In this document: piece after piece, positions 46,261-55,898 of the stretch | Layout: each line of letters begins with the position of its first letter | How positions within the stretch are numbered: position 1 is the stretch's first letter | Assembly (NCBI RefSeq): GCF_001552195.1 | Contig: NZ_BCQS01000011.1 | Location: 334,183 to 398,182 of the forward strand | Source of the DNA: Actinomadura latina NBRC 106108 | GTDB taxonomy: Bacteria > Actinomycetota > Actinomycetes > Streptosporangiales > Streptosporangiaceae | Direction of reading: 5' to 3' | Length of the DNA: 64,000 bases | Translations under genes and position numbers: made by a program | The notes under the pieces: model-generated | What the model was told of the DNA's origin: nothing | Seen by the model: only the letters and a program-made list of their open reading frames with translations | The model's database searches: none

Positions 46261-47666
46261 CCCGGCACGTGGTGATCATCGGGGCCGGGCCGGCAGGCCT
46301 GGGCGCGGCGGTGGGCGCCCTGCGCGCAGGGGCGCGGGTGACGCTGCTCGACACCGCCGACGACCCCGGCGGCCAGTATCACCGGATGCCCCCGGACGCC
46401 TACGCCACTGCGCACCCCGGGCGCCTTCACCGCGGCCGGCGCGGCTTCGAACGCCGCCGCGGTCACGTGCTCGGTCATCCGCACTGCGCCTGGTGGCCAC
46501 GGAGCACCGTCTGGGCGATCGAGCGCCGGGACCGGGGCGCCCCGCACGTCCACGTGCTGCGCGGCGAGACCGACGGGGCGGCACGTGAACGGCACGTCCT
46601 GCGACCCGACGGGCTCGTCCTCGCACCCGGCGCCCACGACCGCGTCCTGCCGTTCCCCGGCTGGGAACTGCCCGGCGTCTACACCGCCGGAGCCGCGCAG
46701 GCGCTCGCCAAGGGGGAGCACCTCATCGTCGGTGACCGCGTCCTGATCGCCGGCTCTGGACCGTTCCTGCTACCGGTCGCCGCCTCGCTCCTGGCGGCCG
46801 GCTCGACCGTCCAGGCGGTGCTGGAGGCCAACCCCGCCGCGACCATGGCACGCGGCTGGCTGCACCGTCCGTGGGAACTCGCGGCGCAGCCGGGCAAGGG
46901 CGCCGAACTCGCCGGATACCTCGGGCTGCTCGCCCGGCACCGCGTCCCCTACCGGACGGGCCGCGCCGTGGTCGAGGCGCGCGGCGCCGGACGCGTGGAG
47001 GAGGCGGTCACGGCACGCCTGCGTCCCGACTGGTCGGTCGTGCCCGGCACCGAACGGACCCTCGCGGTGGACGCGGTCTGCGTCACCCACGGCTTCAGCC
47101 CGCAGCTCGAACTCCCCGTCGCCGCCGGCTGCCGCCTGCGGGACGGCGCGTTCGTCGAGGTGGACGGCGACCAGCTCACCACCGCCACCGACGTGCACGC
47201 CGCCGGGGAGATCACCGGCATCGCCGGCGCCCAGGCCGCTGCGACCGAGGGGCTCCTCGCCGGCTGGATCGCCGGGGGCGGTTCCCCCGCCGCCGCCGAG
47301 CTGCGACCCGTGCGGCGCCGCCGCGACCGGGCCCGCGCGTTCGCGGCGCGCCTCGCCGCCGCGCACCCGATCGGCGCCGCCTGGCGCGGCTGGCTGCATC
47401 CCGGCACGATCGTCTGCCGCTGCGAGGAGACCACCTACGGCACGCTCCTGCGTGCGGCCGCCGATCCCGCCCGGGACTCGCCCCACGCGGTGAAGCTCGC
47501 GACCCGCGCCGGGCTCGGCCCGTGCCAGGCGCGGATCTGCGGCCCCACGGTCGCCGAACTGCTGTCCCGAGGCGCGGCCCACCACCGACCCGTCGCCCAG
47601 CCGATCCGGCTCGGCGAACTGGCACGACATCCCATCGAGGAAGAAACGAAGGAGAGCCCCCGATGA
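46257..47666 (+). CDS. FAD/NAD(P)-binding subunit with BFD-like [2Fe-2S] domain
   Basis: The 469-aa protein begins with a nucleotide-binding motif (VVIIGAGPAGLGAAVGALRA) and DPGGQYHRMP. A second Rossmann motif sits mid-protein (VLIAGSGPFLLPVAASLLAA). The C-terminus has a BFD-type cluster (IVCRCEETTYGTL, then GLGPCQARICGP). This is the alpha subunit type of HcnB/SoxA/LhpF dehydrogenases. The next gene starts inside its stop. Confidence 0.87.
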   Translation: MTRHVVIIGAGPAGLGAAVGALRAGARVTLLDTADDPGGQYHRMPPDAYATAHPGRLHRGRRGFERRRGHVLGHPHCAWWPRSTVWAIERRDRGAPHVHVLRGETDGAARERHVLRPDGLVLAPGAHDRVLPFPGWELPGVYTAGAAQALAKGEHLIVGDRVLIAGSGPFLLPVAASLLAAGSTVQAVLEANPAATMARGWLHRPWELAAQPGKGAELAGYLGLLARHRVPYRTGRAVVEARGAGRVEEAVTARLRPDWSVVPGTERTLAVDAVCVTHGFSPQLELPVAAGCRLRDGAFVEVDGDQLTTATDVHAAGEITGIAGAQAAATEGLLAGWIAGGGSPAAAELRPVRRRRDRARAFAARLAAAHPIGAAWRGWLHPGTIVCRCEETTYGTLLRAAADPARDSPHAVKLATRAGLGPCQARICGPTVAELLSRGAAHHRPVAQPIRLGELARHPIEEETKESPR

Positions 47667-48592
47667 GCGGCACCAAGTCCCAGAGTCTCGGCGGCCTCGT
47701 GGTGGCCACGGCCCTGCCCTACCGCGAGGACGCCGACGCCCCCGCCGGGCTCGCCGTCGACTACGACGCCTATGCCGAGCACTGCCGCTGGTTGGTCGGC
47801 AACGGCTGCCGCGGTGTCGGCCCGAACGGCTCACTCGGCGAGTACTCGGCCCTCACCGCAGACGAGCGCCGCCGCGTCGCCCGCACCGCCGTGGAGGCGG
47901 TCGGCGGGGACGGCATCGTGATCGTCGGCGTGCATGGCCCCGGTTCCCACCAGGCGAGGCACTGGACGGAGATCGCCGCCGAGGACGGCGCGGACGGCGT
48001 CCTGTGCCTGCCGCCCACCATGTACCGGGCGAACCGCGCCGACGTCATCGCGCACTACGAGTCGGTCGCGTCCGTCGGGCTACCGGTCATGGTTTACAAC
48101 AACCCGCTCGACACCAAGGTGGACCTGACGCCGGACCTGCTCGCCGAGATCGCGCAGATCGACAACGTCACGGCGGTCAAGGAGTTCTCCGGCGACGTCC
48201 GCCGCGTCCTGGAGATCACCGAGAAGGCGCCCGGACTGGAGGTCGTTTCGGGCGCCGACGACGTCGCCCTCGAATCTCTGCTGATGGGCGCGACCGGCTG
48301 GTTCGCGGGGTTCCCGAACGTGTTCCCCGCCGAGTCGGCGCAGCTGTACGACCTGGCCCTCGCCGGGAAGCTGGAGGAGGCGCGCGGCCTGTACGAGGTG
48401 CTCATCGCCGCCTTCCGCTGGGACTCCCGGACCGAGTTCGTCCAGGCCATCAAGCTCGGCATGGATCAGGCCGGGCGGTACGGAGGACCGTGCCGTCCGC
48501 CGCGCGGCCCGCTCACCGAGGCGCAGCGTGCCGCCGTCACCGCCGACATGGCCCGCGCCATTGCGGCGCTCCGAAACCGGCAGGCCGCCTGA
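47663..48592 (+). CDS. DapA-family lyase, probable pyrroline-4-hydroxy-2-carboxylate deaminase
   Basis: The 309-aa protein has DapA-family features: GPNGSLGEYSALTADER, Tyr in VMVYNNP and the Schiff-base Lys in TAVKEFSGD. In hydroxyproline operons this member deaminates pyrroline-4-hydroxy-2-carboxylate to 2-ketoglutarate semialdehyde; the assignment here rests on context. The stop overlaps the epimerase start. Confidence 0.85.
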   Translation: MSGTKSQSLGGLVVATALPYREDADAPAGLAVDYDAYAEHCRWLVGNGCRGVGPNGSLGEYSALTADERRRVARTAVEAVGGDGIVIVGVHGPGSHQARHWTEIAAEDGADGVLCLPPTMYRANRADVIAHYESVASVGLPVMVYNNPLDTKVDLTPDLLAEIAQIDNVTAVKEFSGDVRRVLEITEKAPGLEVVSGADDVALESLLMGATGWFAGFPNVFPAESAQLYDLALAGKLEEARGLYEVLIAAFRWDSRTEFVQAIKLGMDQAGRYGGPCRPPRGPLTEAQRAAVTADMARAIAALRNRQAA

Positions 48593-49593
48593 TGCGCTCA
48601 GTCCGCTCGATCAGCGCCGTCGACTCGCACACGGAGGGAATGCCGACCCGCGTCGTCACGGGCGGGGTCCCGCCCATCCCCGGCGCCACGATGGCCGAGC
48701 GGCGCGCCCACGCGGTCCGGCACTTGGACGGGCTGCGCCGCTTCCTGGTGGACGAGCCCCGCGGTCACCCCGCGATGAGCGGCGCGCTGCTGCAGCCGCC
48801 GACCCGCCCGGACGCCGACTGGGGCGTCGTCTACATCGAGGCCAGCGGCTTCCTGCCGATGTGCGGGCACGGCACCGTCGGGGTCGCGACCGTGCTGGTC
48901 GAGACCGGGATGGTCGAGGTGACCGAACCGGAGACGATCGTCCGGCTGGACGTCCCGGCCGGGCTCGTCGAGGCCCGCGTCGCCGTCCGCGACGGCGTCG
49001 CCGAACACGTCACACTGCGCAACGTCGCCTCGTTCGCCCTCCGCCGGGACGCCGAGGTCACCGTTCCCGGGCTCGGCGACGTCCGCTACGACTTGGCCTA
49101 CGGCGGCAACTTCTACGCCATCACCGACCTCGAACCGCTCGGCCTGCCGTTCGACCGGTCCCGCAAGGACGACATCCTCAAGGCTGGGCTGTCCGTCATG
49201 GCGGCGATCAACGAGACCGACCGCCCCGTGCACCCGGCGGACCCGCTGATCGGCGGCTGCAAGCACGTCCAGTTCCTCGCCCCCGGCTCGGGCGCGTCCC
49301 ACTCGCGCAACGCCATGGCGATCCACCCCGGCTGGTTCGACCGTTCCCCCTGCGGCACAGGGACGTCCGCCCGCATGGCGCAGCTCCACGCGCGCGGCGA
49401 ACTGCCCCTGCACACCGAGTTTGTGAACGAGTCGTTCATCGGCACTCGCTTCACCGGCCGCCTCGTCGCCGAGACCGAGGTCGCCGGGCTCCCCGCCGTC
49501 GTCCCCGAGTTCACCGGACGCGCCTGGATCACCGGAACCGCGACCTACCTGCTCGACCCCGCCGACCCCTTCCCCGAAGGCTTCGTCTTCTAA
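48592..49593 (+). CDS. Proline racemase-family 4-hydroxyproline 2-epimerase
   Basis: The 333-aa protein keeps both catalytic cysteines (MCGHGTVG and SPCGTGTSARMA), the pattern of racemases/epimerases; the related dehydratases replace the first by Ser or Thr. It would convert trans-4-hydroxy-L-proline to cis-4-hydroxy-D-proline, the entry step of the pathway. Proline racemase activity is the alternative, but the neighbours favour hydroxyproline. Confidence 0.88.
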   Translation: MRSVRSISAVDSHTEGMPTRVVTGGVPPIPGATMAERRAHAVRHLDGLRRFLVDEPRGHPAMSGALLQPPTRPDADWGVVYIEASGFLPMCGHGTVGVATVLVETGMVEVTEPETIVRLDVPAGLVEARVAVRDGVAEHVTLRNVASFALRRDAEVTVPGLGDVRYDLAYGGNFYAITDLEPLGLPFDRSRKDDILKAGLSVMAAINETDRPVHPADPLIGGCKHVQFLAPGSGASHSRNAMAIHPGWFDRSPCGTGTSARMAQLHARGELPLHTEFVNESFIGTRFTGRLVAETEVAGLPAVVPEFTGRAWITGTATYLLDPADPFPEGFVF

Positions 49594-49603
49594 GGAAAGG
49601 CCC

Positions 49604-50989
49604 ATGACACCGGATCAGGCCGTCAGCATCGCCCAGACCGCCGCACCTCGCTGGGCGTCAACACCACCCGAGCAGCGTGCCGGAGCCCTGGCCTCCGTCG
49701 CCGCAGCGCTGCGCGGTGCCCGCGATGAACTGGTCGCCATCGCCGACGAGGAAACCCACCTCGGCGTGGCCCGCTTGAACAGTGAACTGGCCCGCACGAC
49801 GTTCCAGCTGACGATGTTCGCCGACGAGATCCGGACCGGGGCCTTTCACGACGCCCGCATCGACAGGTCCGACCCGTCCTGGCCGACCGGTCCCCGCCCC
49901 GACTTGCGCCGCTACCGGACGGCCATCGGCCCGGTCCTGGTCTTCGCCGCGAGCAACTTCCCCTTCGCGTTCAGCGTCGCGGGTGGCGACACGGTGTCCG
50001 CCTGGGCGGCGGGCTGCCCGGCCGTGGTCAAGGCCCACCCCGGCCACCCTCGGCTGTCCCGCCGCATCGCCGAGATCATCTCCCCCGTCCTCCCGGACGG
50101 TGTGCTCGCCCTGGTCGAAGGCGAGGCCCAGGGTGTCGAGGCGCTCCGGCACCCCGGCATCGCCGCTGCTGCGTTCACCGGCTCCCAACGCGGCGGCCTG
50201 GCCCTCGCCGAGATCGCCGCGCAACGCGCGGTGCCGATCCCGTTCTACGCCGAGATGGGAAGCGTCAACCCGTCCGTGGTGACACCCGCGGCCGCTGAGG
50301 CTCGCGGCAAGGAGATCATCGAGGGCTACACGGCGTCCCTCACCCTGGGCGCCGGCCAGTTCTGCACGAACCCCGGCCTCCTGTTCGCCCCCACCGGGCT
50401 GCTGGACGGCATCAGCGCACGCCTCCACGAGATCGCCGCCGCCCCGATGCTGAACGACCGCATCGAAACGGGCTACCTGGATGCCGCGGCCGCGTTGGCC
50501 GCCCGCCCCGGTGTCCACCGCCTCGTCTGGCCGAACGCAGCGTCCACCGCTGCCCGCCTCCTCACCATGGACCTTGATGCGTTCAAGGCCGACACCCGAG
50601 CAGCCGAGGAATGCTTCGGTCCGCTCGGCCTGGTCGTCACCTACGGTGACCTCGCCGACGTGGCCGAGGCCCTGTCGAGACTGCCGGGCCAGCTGACGGC
50701 CTCCGTGCATGCGGAACAGAACGACGACCTGGGCACGCTTCCAGCGGTCCTGGCCGACCGCAGCGGACGCGTCCTGTGGAACCAGTGGCCCACCGGCGTC
50801 TCCGTCACCAACGCGATGCAGCACGGCGGCCCCTACCCTGCGACGACGGCGCCCGCCACGACCTCGGTGGGCCCTGCGGCGATCGACCGGTTCCTACGCC
50901 CCCTCGCGTTCCAGAACTGGCCGCAGCACCTCCTCCCGCCCCCGCTCCGCGACGACAACCCCTGGAACGTCCCCCAGGCCGTCCGCTGA
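49604..50989 (+). CDS. Aldehyde dehydrogenase, probable 2-ketoglutarate semialdehyde dehydrogenase
   Basis: The 461-aa enzyme begins 10 nt after the epimerase. It has the catalytic Cys in GAGQFCTNPG and the NAD(P)-site segment FAASNFPFAFSVAGGDTVSA typical of ketoglutarate-semialdehyde dehydrogenases. It would oxidise the pathway's semialdehyde to 2-ketoglutarate, which enters the TCA cycle and completes hydroxyproline catabolism. Confidence 0.87.
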   Translation: MTPDQAVSIAQTAAPRWASTPPEQRAGALASVAAALRGARDELVAIADEETHLGVARLNSELARTTFQLTMFADEIRTGAFHDARIDRSDPSWPTGPRPDLRRYRTAIGPVLVFAASNFPFAFSVAGGDTVSAWAAGCPAVVKAHPGHPRLSRRIAEIISPVLPDGVLALVEGEAQGVEALRHPGIAAAAFTGSQRGGLALAEIAAQRAVPIPFYAEMGSVNPSVVTPAAAEARGKEIIEGYTASLTLGAGQFCTNPGLLFAPTGLLDGISARLHEIAAAPMLNDRIETGYLDAAAALAARPGVHRLVWPNAASTAARLLTMDLDAFKADTRAAEECFGPLGLVVTYGDLADVAEALSRLPGQLTASVHAEQNDDLGTLPAVLADRSGRVLWNQWPTGVSVTNAMQHGGPYPATTAPATTSVGPAAIDRFLRPLAFQNWPQHLLPPPLRDDNPWNVPQAVR

Positions 50990-51195
50990 TGGGCGGAAGT
51001 AATCGAAGACGCCGAGAGACCGCATCACAGATTACGAGCCCGACCACGCCGAAGCCGAGCACGGCGCAGATGTTGTCCAGCTCGTCCAGACGGACGCACC
51101 GGGCGGCCGTCCCGCGCCGCGAGGTGGCCCAGCAGCAGTTGATGCAGCCACGCCCGCGCGCACGGGCCGATCCGGCCCCGGCCCGGCAGGCTGAC

Positions 51196-51224
51196 GGGCC
51201 GGGCCTCCGCGCAAGGCCCGGCCC
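51196..51224 (-). terminator. Terminator downstream of the NitT/TauT-like binding protein gene
   Basis: GGGCCGGGCCT (51196-51206) pairs with AGGCCCGGCCC (51214-51224). It lies just past the minus-strand stop at 51247. The rest of 50990-51195 holds no convincing gene. Confidence 0.65.
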
Positions 51225-51246
51225 GCGTCCGGCGTCCGGCGTCGGC

Positions 51247-52308
51247 TCAGGGCTGCTTCGCCTTGGTCACGAACTGGGTCGTGTAGGTCTTGGCCAGGTC
51301 GATCTGGCCCTTCTTCTCACCCACCTCCGGTGAGAACTGCGCCAGCACCTTCAGGACGTTCTCCGCCGCCTCCGGCTTCATGACGCCGTCCCCGTTGAAC
51401 ATGCTGATCGAGTCGCCGATCGCCTTCTCGTACAACTTCGGGTCGCCGCCCGCGTAGTCCTTCGGCATCTTCGCGGCGATCTCCGCTGGCTTGTGCGCTT
51501 TGATCCAGCCGAGGGTCTTGACGAACGCGTTGGCGAGCTTCTGCACGGTTTCGGCGTGCGACTTCACGTACGCGCAGTCCATGTAGAGGGAGCTGGACGG
51601 GTACAGCCCGCCGAGCGCCTCGCGGGTGCCCTCCTCGGTGCGCATCTCGACCATCACTCTGCCCTTGCCGGTGCTGACGAGCTTGGCGATCGTCGGGTCG
51701 GTCGTCATGCCCGCGTCGATGCCGCCGTTGTCCATCGTGGAGATGAACGTCTGGCCCGCGCCGGCCTTCACCGTCGTGTAGTCGGAGGTCTTCACCCCAT
51801 TCCGCACGGCGAGCGCGCGGGTGATGAAATCGGTCGACGATCCCGGGCTGGTGACGCCGAGCTTCTTGCCCTTGAACCCGGCCGGGGACGTCAGCGAGCC
51901 CGCTTTCGCGGTCGCCACCATCTCGGCCTCGCCCGGGACGTCGGCCATCTGCACGATGCTCTCCACGCACTTGCCCTTGGTCTGGAGATGGATGGAGTGG
52001 TCGTAGAAGCCGACGACTGCCTGCACGTCGCCGGCGATGAGCACGTTCTCGGCCTGCGCACCCGCGGGCTCGGTCAGCAGCTGGACCTTCAGCCCCTGCG
52101 CCTTGAAGGAGCCGAGCTGCTCGGTGAGCTTGGCGGGCAGGTAGATGACCTTGTCGATCCCGCCGACCATGATCTTGACGGTGCCGCCGGACGTCTCGTC
52201 CCCGCCGCCGTGGGAGTCGCGGCAGGCCGAGAGGGACGACAGGGCGGTGAGAGTGGCGAGCGCGGCGGCGCTCACCCGCACGGAGGCGGTGGGCCTGCTG
52301 GTGGGCAT
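51247..52308 (-). CDS. NitT/TauT/SsuA-type substrate-binding lipoprotein
   Basis: The 353-aa lipoprotein signal ends in LSAC (AAALATLTALSSLSAC). The body resembles SsuA/TauA/ThiY-like binding proteins (VIYLPAKLTEQLGSFKAQGL, GKKLGVTSPGSSTDFITRAL). It is the first gene of an ABC operon with a permease and ATPase. The substrate is not readable (sulfonate, nitrate-like, pyrimidine precursor or aromatic). Confidence 0.85.
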   Translation of the reverse strand: MPTSRPTASVRVSAAALATLTALSSLSACRDSHGGGDETSGGTVKIMVGGIDKVIYLPAKLTEQLGSFKAQGLKVQLLTEPAGAQAENVLIAGDVQAVVGFYDHSIHLQTKGKCVESIVQMADVPGEAEMVATAKAGSLTSPAGFKGKKLGVTSPGSSTDFITRALAVRNGVKTSDYTTVKAGAGQTFISTMDNGGIDAGMTTDPTIAKLVSTGKGRVMVEMRTEEGTREALGGLYPSSSLYMDCAYVKSHAETVQKLANAFVKTLGWIKAHKPAEIAAKMPKDYAGGDPKLYEKAIGDSISMFNGDGVMKPEAAENVLKVLAQFSPEVGEKKGQIDLAKTYTTQFVTKAKQP

Positions 52309-52327
52309 GGGGTTCTCCTGTCGGGGG

Positions 52328-53239
52328 TCAGATCTGGACGTCGTGGCCGGAGACAGTGGGGCGCCAGCGCAGCAGCCGGCCCTCCAGCAGCGTGAGCAGG
52401 TACTCGGCGAGCAGGGCCAGCACGGTGATTATGATCATCCCGGCATAGATGCCGGCCGAGTCGAAGGTGCCCTGCGCGTGGTTGATGAGCAGGCCGAGGC
52501 CCTTGTCGGCGCCGGTGTACTCGCCGACGATCGCGCCGATGATGGCGAACCCGAACGCCGAGTGCAGCGACGCGAGGATCCACGAGGTGGCGCTCGGCAC
52601 CACGATCGTCCACAGCACCTGCAGCCGGCCCGCGCCGAGGATGCGCGCGTTGTTCACGAGGTTCCGGTCGACCTCGCGGGCACCCTGGAAGGCGTTGAAG
52701 AACACCGCGAAGAACACCAGCACGAACGCCGTCGCGATCTTGGACTGCATGCCGAGGCCGAACCAGATGATGAACAGCGAGGCCAGGATGATGCGCGGTA
52801 TAGCGTTGACGGCCTTGATGAACGGCGCGCACACGTCCGCCAGGAACCGGCTGCGGCCGAGCACGATGCCGAGGACAACGCCGCCGGCGGCGCCGAGCGC
52901 GAAGCCCGCGACGGCCTCCTGCAGCGTGACGGAGATCTGCTCCCAGATCGATCCCTGCGAGGTGCCGTCGGTGAACCATCCGACGAGCCGCTCCCAGATC
53001 TTCGAGGGCATCGAGTAGTAGAACGGGTCGATCACGTGTCGGGCGGCGAGCTCCCACGAGCCGAGCCACGCCGCGACGAGCGCGATCCGCACGGCGTTGA
53101 TGCCGAGGGCGCGGCGCAGCCCGGCGGTGCGCGCCCGCGCGATCGCGGCCGGCTCGCCCCAGTCGGCGGCGGCTGCCGCCGCGGGCGGCGCCTTCTCGAC
53201 GGTCGCCGTTGCCTCCGCCAGGTGCGCGTCACGCGGCAT
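52328..53239 (-). CDS. ABC transporter permease (NitT/TauT type)
   Basis: The 303-aa permease has the BPD_transp_1 core with NARILGAGRLQVLWTIVVPS as the EAA loop and a C-terminal AGMIIITVLALLAEYLL helix. It overlaps the ATPase gene by 11 nt. Confidence 0.87.
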   Translation of the reverse strand: MPRDAHLAEATATVEKAPPAAAAAADWGEPAAIARARTAGLRRALGINAVRIALVAAWLGSWELAARHVIDPFYYSMPSKIWERLVGWFTDGTSQGSIWEQISVTLQEAVAGFALGAAGGVVLGIVLGRSRFLADVCAPFIKAVNAIPRIILASLFIIWFGLGMQSKIATAFVLVFFAVFFNAFQGAREVDRNLVNNARILGAGRLQVLWTIVVPSATSWILASLHSAFGFAIIGAIVGEYTGADKGLGLLINHAQGTFDSAGIYAGMIIITVLALLAEYLLTLLEGRLLRWRPTVSGHDVQI

Positions 53240-54092
53240 GGCCGGCCCCTCTCTCGCGGGTGATCTGGACCTCGTCGCGCAGCGAGTCCCACACCTCGCG
53301 GTAGATGTCGAGGAACTCGCTGGTGAGGCGGACCTCCTCGGCGTCCCGCGGCCGGTCGAGCGGCACCTCGAAGACGCCCTTGATCGTGGCCGGGCCGGCG
53401 GTCATGACCACGACCCGGTCGGACAGGACGAGCGCCTCCTCCAGGTCGTGGGTGACGAACACGACGGCGGCGCCGGACCCCGACCACAGCCGCAGCAGCT
53501 CGTCCTGCATGAGGCCGCGGGTCTGGACGTCGAGCGCGGAGAACGGCTCGTCCATGAGCAGCACGGACGGCTCGTTCACGAGGGTCTGCGCGAGCGCGAC
53601 GCGCTTGCGCATCCCGCCCGACAGCTGGTGGGGGTAGTAGCCCTCGAAGCCCGCCAGGCCGACCCGCGCGACCCAGTCGCGGGCGCGGGCGCGGGCCTCG
53701 CGCCTGGACGCGCCCCGGTAGCGGGGACCGGCCGCGACGTTGTCCAGGACGGACCGCCACGGCAGTACGGCGTCGTTCTGGAACATGTAGCCGACGCCGT
53801 CGGGTATGCCGTCGACCGGTCGGCCGTGGACCAGGACTCGGCCCTCCGACGCCGGCTCCAGGCCGGATACGAGGGACAGGGTGGTGGACTTGCCGCAGCC
53901 GGTCGGGCCGACCACGGCGACGAACTCGCCGGACCCCACGCTCATGTGCAGGTCGCGGACGGCCGTGTGCACGCCGCCGGCCGACCGGAAGCGCTTGGCT
54001 GCGCCGTCCAGCTCGATCACGGGCCCGGCGGCGCGGCGCTCGGTGGTCTGTTCTCGAGGCACTGCTTCTTCGGACATCGCTGATTCGGACAC
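53229..54092 (-). CDS. ABC transporter ATP-binding protein (NitT/TauT type)
   Basis: The 287-aa ATPase has Walker A GPTGCGKSTT, signature LSGGMRKRVA and Walker B LLMDEPFSALD. A second in-frame ATG 15 nt downstream could also be the start. It is transcribed away from the two-component system, with 158 nt between the genes. Confidence 0.87.
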   Translation of the reverse strand: MSESAMSEEAVPREQTTERRAAGPVIELDGAAKRFRSAGGVHTAVRDLHMSVGSGEFVAVVGPTGCGKSTTLSLVSGLEPASEGRVLVHGRPVDGIPDGVGYMFQNDAVLPWRSVLDNVAAGPRYRGASRREARARARDWVARVGLAGFEGYYPHQLSGGMRKRVALAQTLVNEPSVLLMDEPFSALDVQTRGLMQDELLRLWSGSGAAVVFVTHDLEEALVLSDRVVVMTAGPATIKGVFEVPLDRPRDAEEVRLTSEFLDIYREVWDSLRDEVQITRERGAGHAA

Positions 54093-54250
54093 TGCCGAAC
54101 CGTACGAATGTGGCGCACGTCACCGGAACCCTTGCCCGCGATGTGCTCGCAAGCCGCGAATCCCCACGTTAAGCGCGTTTTCCGGACTTCTGTGCATTCT
54201 GCTCGCTCGGGGGTGGGCGGCCGGGCCGGCATGGGTTACCGTGACACGTC

Positions 54251-55882
54251 ATGTCCGTCCGGCCCCGCATCTCCTTCGCCCGGCAGGTCCTGATCCTCCA
54301 GGTCGGCGTGGTCGTCATCGTGGCCGTCCTCGGCTACGGGCTGGTCGCATGGATGCTCGACGGCCAGCTCCGCGACCAGTACGGCCAGCGGGCGCTGACG
54401 GTGGCGCGCACCGTCGCCGTCGATCCGGAAGTCGCCGACGCGGTCGCGGCGGGCGATCCGGGACATCTCGTCCAGGACCGGGCCGAGCGGATCCGGGTCC
54501 GGACCGGGGCGCTGTTCGTCGTGGTGACCGACAACCGCGGCATGCGCTTCTCCCACCCCAACCCGAGACGACTGGGCGGGCGGGTGAGCACCGACCCGTC
54601 CGACGCGCTGGCCGGCCGGGAGGTCGTGCGGGTCGAGCGCGGCACGCTCGGCCTGTCCGCGCGCGGCAAGGTGCCGCTGTACGGGGGCAACGGGCAGATC
54701 CTCGGCGAGGTCAGCGTCGGGTTCGACGCCCGAGCGATCGACCGGGAACTCGGGCACATGCTCCGTGAGATGTCACTCTTCGTCGCCGGTGCCGTCCTCC
54801 TCGGTGTGGTGGCGTCTGCAGCGATCGGCCGCCGGCTGAAACGGCAGACGCTCGGCCTCGAACCGTACGAGCTGGTCGAGCTCGTCCACGAGCGGGAGGC
54901 CGTGCTGCACGGTGTCGGCGAGGGTGTCGTCGCCGTCGACACCGCCGGGCGGACCGCGGTCTGCAACGAGGAGGCGGCCCGACTTCTCGGCGTCAGTCCC
55001 GAGCGGGGCGCCCCGGCCGGGGACCTCGCTCCCGAGGGCACGACGCTGCGGGACGTCCTGACCGGCGAGCGCGAGGCCGCGAACCTGTTCGTCACGGCGG
55101 GGGACCGGGTCCTGGTCGTCAACCGCCGCGAGGTCCGCCGGGACCGCCGCGCCCTCGGCGCCGTCGTCACTCTGCGCGACCGCACCGACCTGGAGACGCT
55201 CGCCCGCGAGCTGGACTCGGTCAGCACGCTCTTCGACGCGCTGCGCGCGCAGCGGCACGAGTACGCCAACCGGCTGCACACCCTGTCGGGCCTGCTCCAG
55301 CTCGGGCACAGCGAGGAGGCTTCCGAGTACGTCGGGACCCTGATGCAGGACGCCGCCTCCCGCGCTCCCGCGCCCGACACCCTGCCCGATCCGCTGTCGG
55401 ACCCCTACCTGCGTGCGTTCCTGTCGGCCAAGTTCGCCGTCGCCGCGGAGAAGGGCGTCCGGCTCGACATCGGGCCGGGCAGCTATGTGCCGGGCCGCGT
55501 CGTCGACCCCCTCGACGTGACGACCGTCGTCGGCAACCTGGTCGACAACGCCGTCGAGGCGGCGCGGCTCGGCCGCCGGCGGCCCGCCCGCGTTGAGGTC
55601 GAACTGCTCGGCGACGGAGGCGACCTGCACATCACGGTCACCGACTCCGGAGACGGGCTGCCGGACGGGTTCGGCGACGCCGTGTTCGACGACGGCGTCT
55701 CCACTCGCGACACTGTCGCCGGCTGGTCGCGGGGACTCGGCCTCGGGCTGGCGCGCCGCACGGCGCGCGCCCGCGACGGGGACGTGACGTTCGTGGACGG
55801 TGGCTCGGCCGGGCCCGGCGAGGGCGGAGCCGTTGCGGTCGCCCGGCTCCCCGGGGTGCTGGGCACGGAGGGCGTACGGTGA
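54251..55882 (+). CDS. Sensor histidine kinase (CitA/DcuS type)
   Basis: The 543-aa kinase has an N-terminal membrane helix (VLILQVGVVVIVAVLGYGLV), an extracellular PAS-like domain with RIRVRTGALFVVVTDNRGMR, and a second helix (LFVAGAVLLGVVASAAI). A cytoplasmic PAS (HGVGEGVVAVDTAGRTAVCN) follows, then the phosphoacceptor His336 in AQRHEYANRLHTLSGLL and an ATPase domain (VVGNLVDNAVEAA). This order defines the carboxylate-sensing CitA/DcuS family. The divergent ABC transporter is its likely target. Confidence 0.9.
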   Translation: MSVRPRISFARQVLILQVGVVVIVAVLGYGLVAWMLDGQLRDQYGQRALTVARTVAVDPEVADAVAAGDPGHLVQDRAERIRVRTGALFVVVTDNRGMRFSHPNPRRLGGRVSTDPSDALAGREVVRVERGTLGLSARGKVPLYGGNGQILGEVSVGFDARAIDRELGHMLREMSLFVAGAVLLGVVASAAIGRRLKRQTLGLEPYELVELVHEREAVLHGVGEGVVAVDTAGRTAVCNEEAARLLGVSPERGAPAGDLAPEGTTLRDVLTGEREAANLFVTAGDRVLVVNRREVRRDRRALGAVVTLRDRTDLETLARELDSVSTLFDALRAQRHEYANRLHTLSGLLQLGHSEEASEYVGTLMQDAASRAPAPDTLPDPLSDPYLRAFLSAKFAVAAEKGVRLDIGPGSYVPGRVVDPLDVTTVVGNLVDNAVEAARLGRRRPARVEVELLGDGGDLHITVTDSGDGLPDGFGDAVFDDGVSTRDTVAGWSRGLGLGLARRTARARDGDVTFVDGGSAGPGEGGAVAVARLPGVLGTEGVR

Positions 55883-55898
55883 GGAGGGCGGGGCGACG

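Noticed and set aside
50805..51062. Minus-strand frame after the aldehyde dehydrogenase
   Set aside because: Overlaps the dehydrogenase C-terminus and lacks an RBS; at most a small remnant in 50990-51195.
51221..51240. Short GTCCGGC direct repeats next to the terminator
   Set aside because: Low-complexity GC sequence without further copies.
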